From assembly GCA_965221405.1 (NCBI GenBank), contig CBDCSE010000002.1:682001-746000 (forward strand): a stretch of 64,000 nucleotides of DNA. Reading direction: 5' to 3'. Each line of letters opens with the position of its first letter. Positions within the stretch are counted from its first letter, which is position 1. The notes below the pieces were generated by a model. It was given only the letters and a program-made list of their open reading frames with translations, did not search any database and was not told where the DNA came from. The translations under genes were made by a program, and so were the position numbers. Source of the stretch: JAPOUP01 sp965221405. Its GTDB lineage: Bacteria; Pseudomonadota; Alphaproteobacteria; Rhodobacterales; Rhodobacteraceae. Below are positions 63,951 to 64,000 of this stretch, in pieces.

Positions 63951-64000
63951 TCAGAAGCTGAACGCCACGCCGAGCGACCACCTGTTGCCGTCGGTGTCCC
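63951..64000 (-). CDS. Outer-membrane beta-barrel protein, C-terminal end only
   Basis: Only the last 15 codons are in the window: DTDGNRWSLGVAFSF and a TGA (63951-63953). The terminal aromatic F-S-F pattern is that of an outer-membrane barrel. It ends just before the lipoprotein gene on the same strand, so a Slam-type exporter is possible, but too little is visible to say. Confidence 0.5.
   Translation of the reverse strand, partial: DTDGNRWSLGVAFSF

Noticed and set aside
1..64000. tRNA, rRNA and CRISPR arrays
   Set aside because: Reading for cloverleaf T-loop patterns, rRNA-like blocks and regularly spaced repeats gave no candidate; a dedicated scan could still find a missed tRNA.

Overview
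The window reads as a chromosomal piece of an uncultured, insertion-sequence-rich alphaproteobacterium. This is an inference from the housekeeping genes: a class A penicillin-binding protein 1A, a RodZ-type gene directly before ispG, a DsbA-family/M48-protease pair divergent from an aminotransferase, ileS and a small bactofilin. No tRNA, rRNA or CRISPR was seen. At least five transposon insertions or their remnants, several genes broken by insertion or frameshift, and many 0.4-0.9 kb stretches with no convincing gene suggest a genome under relaxed selection, as in host-associated bacteria.

Region 1 (1-5.7 kb) is accessory DNA: a HEPN/MNT toxin-antitoxin pair with a frameshifted MNT gene, an AAA-type ATPase, and a RES/Xre-type toxin-antitoxin pair whose antitoxin is cut in two by an IS630-type element. 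An orphan gene follows, then the penicillin-binding protein gene mrcA (6.1-8.6 kb).

Region 2 (9.3-35.7 kb) is the most striking part: what looks like a nearly complete sterol biosynthesis and transport locus. A tightly packed minus-strand operon (26.9 to 18.7 kb) encodes a 3beta-HSD/SDR-type dehydrogenase and a Rieske oxygenase (bacterial C-4 demethylation type), a C-14 sterol reductase, a CYP51-type 14alpha-demethylase, and a single 1133-residue protein joining a squalene-epoxidase-like FAD domain to an oxidosqualene cyclase. A C-24 sterol methyltransferase gene converges on it with a 12-bp overlap. A squalene synthase gene lies at 31.5 kb. Around these lie an unusual GPP34-cytochrome P450 fusion, an SRPBCC protein, an FAD-dependent oxidoreductase, a multi-span membrane protein, and an export-like set (LolA-like periplasmic protein, outer-membrane beta-barrel, RND/MMPL pump). 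The nearby ispG supplies isoprenoid precursors. The simplest reading is farnesyl-PP to squalene to an epoxide to a cyclised sterol, then C-14 and C-4 demethylation, C-24 alkylation and transport to the outer membrane. A cysteine-rich secreted protein within the locus has its start codon separated from its signal peptide by a 15-C tract, a possible phase switch that is OFF in this sequence.

Region 3 (36.5-50 kb) holds housekeeping genes (RodZ-like, ispG, DsbA-like, M48 protease, aminotransferase, ileS, bactofilin). It is interrupted at 42.6-46.1 kb by a broken paralogue of the first ATPase, itself split by an IS110-type element and ended by IS1634-like remnants.

Region 4 (50-60.3 kb) is a defence-like island: an IS5-type remnant, a PHP/SMC-like ATPase (TrlF-like) gene split by an ISKra4-type element with a clean 9-bp target duplication, an AlbA/Schlafen-type protein, and a five-gene overlapping minus-strand operon encoding a multi-ubiquitin-domain protein, an E2-like protein, a JAB-E1 (ThiF) fusion, a DUF6527-type protein and an OLD-like ATPase with a TOPRIM-like segment.

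Region 5 (60.3-64 kb) carries small orphan genes, transposase fragments, a surface-type lipoprotein and the last residues of an outer-membrane protein gene that continues beyond the window.
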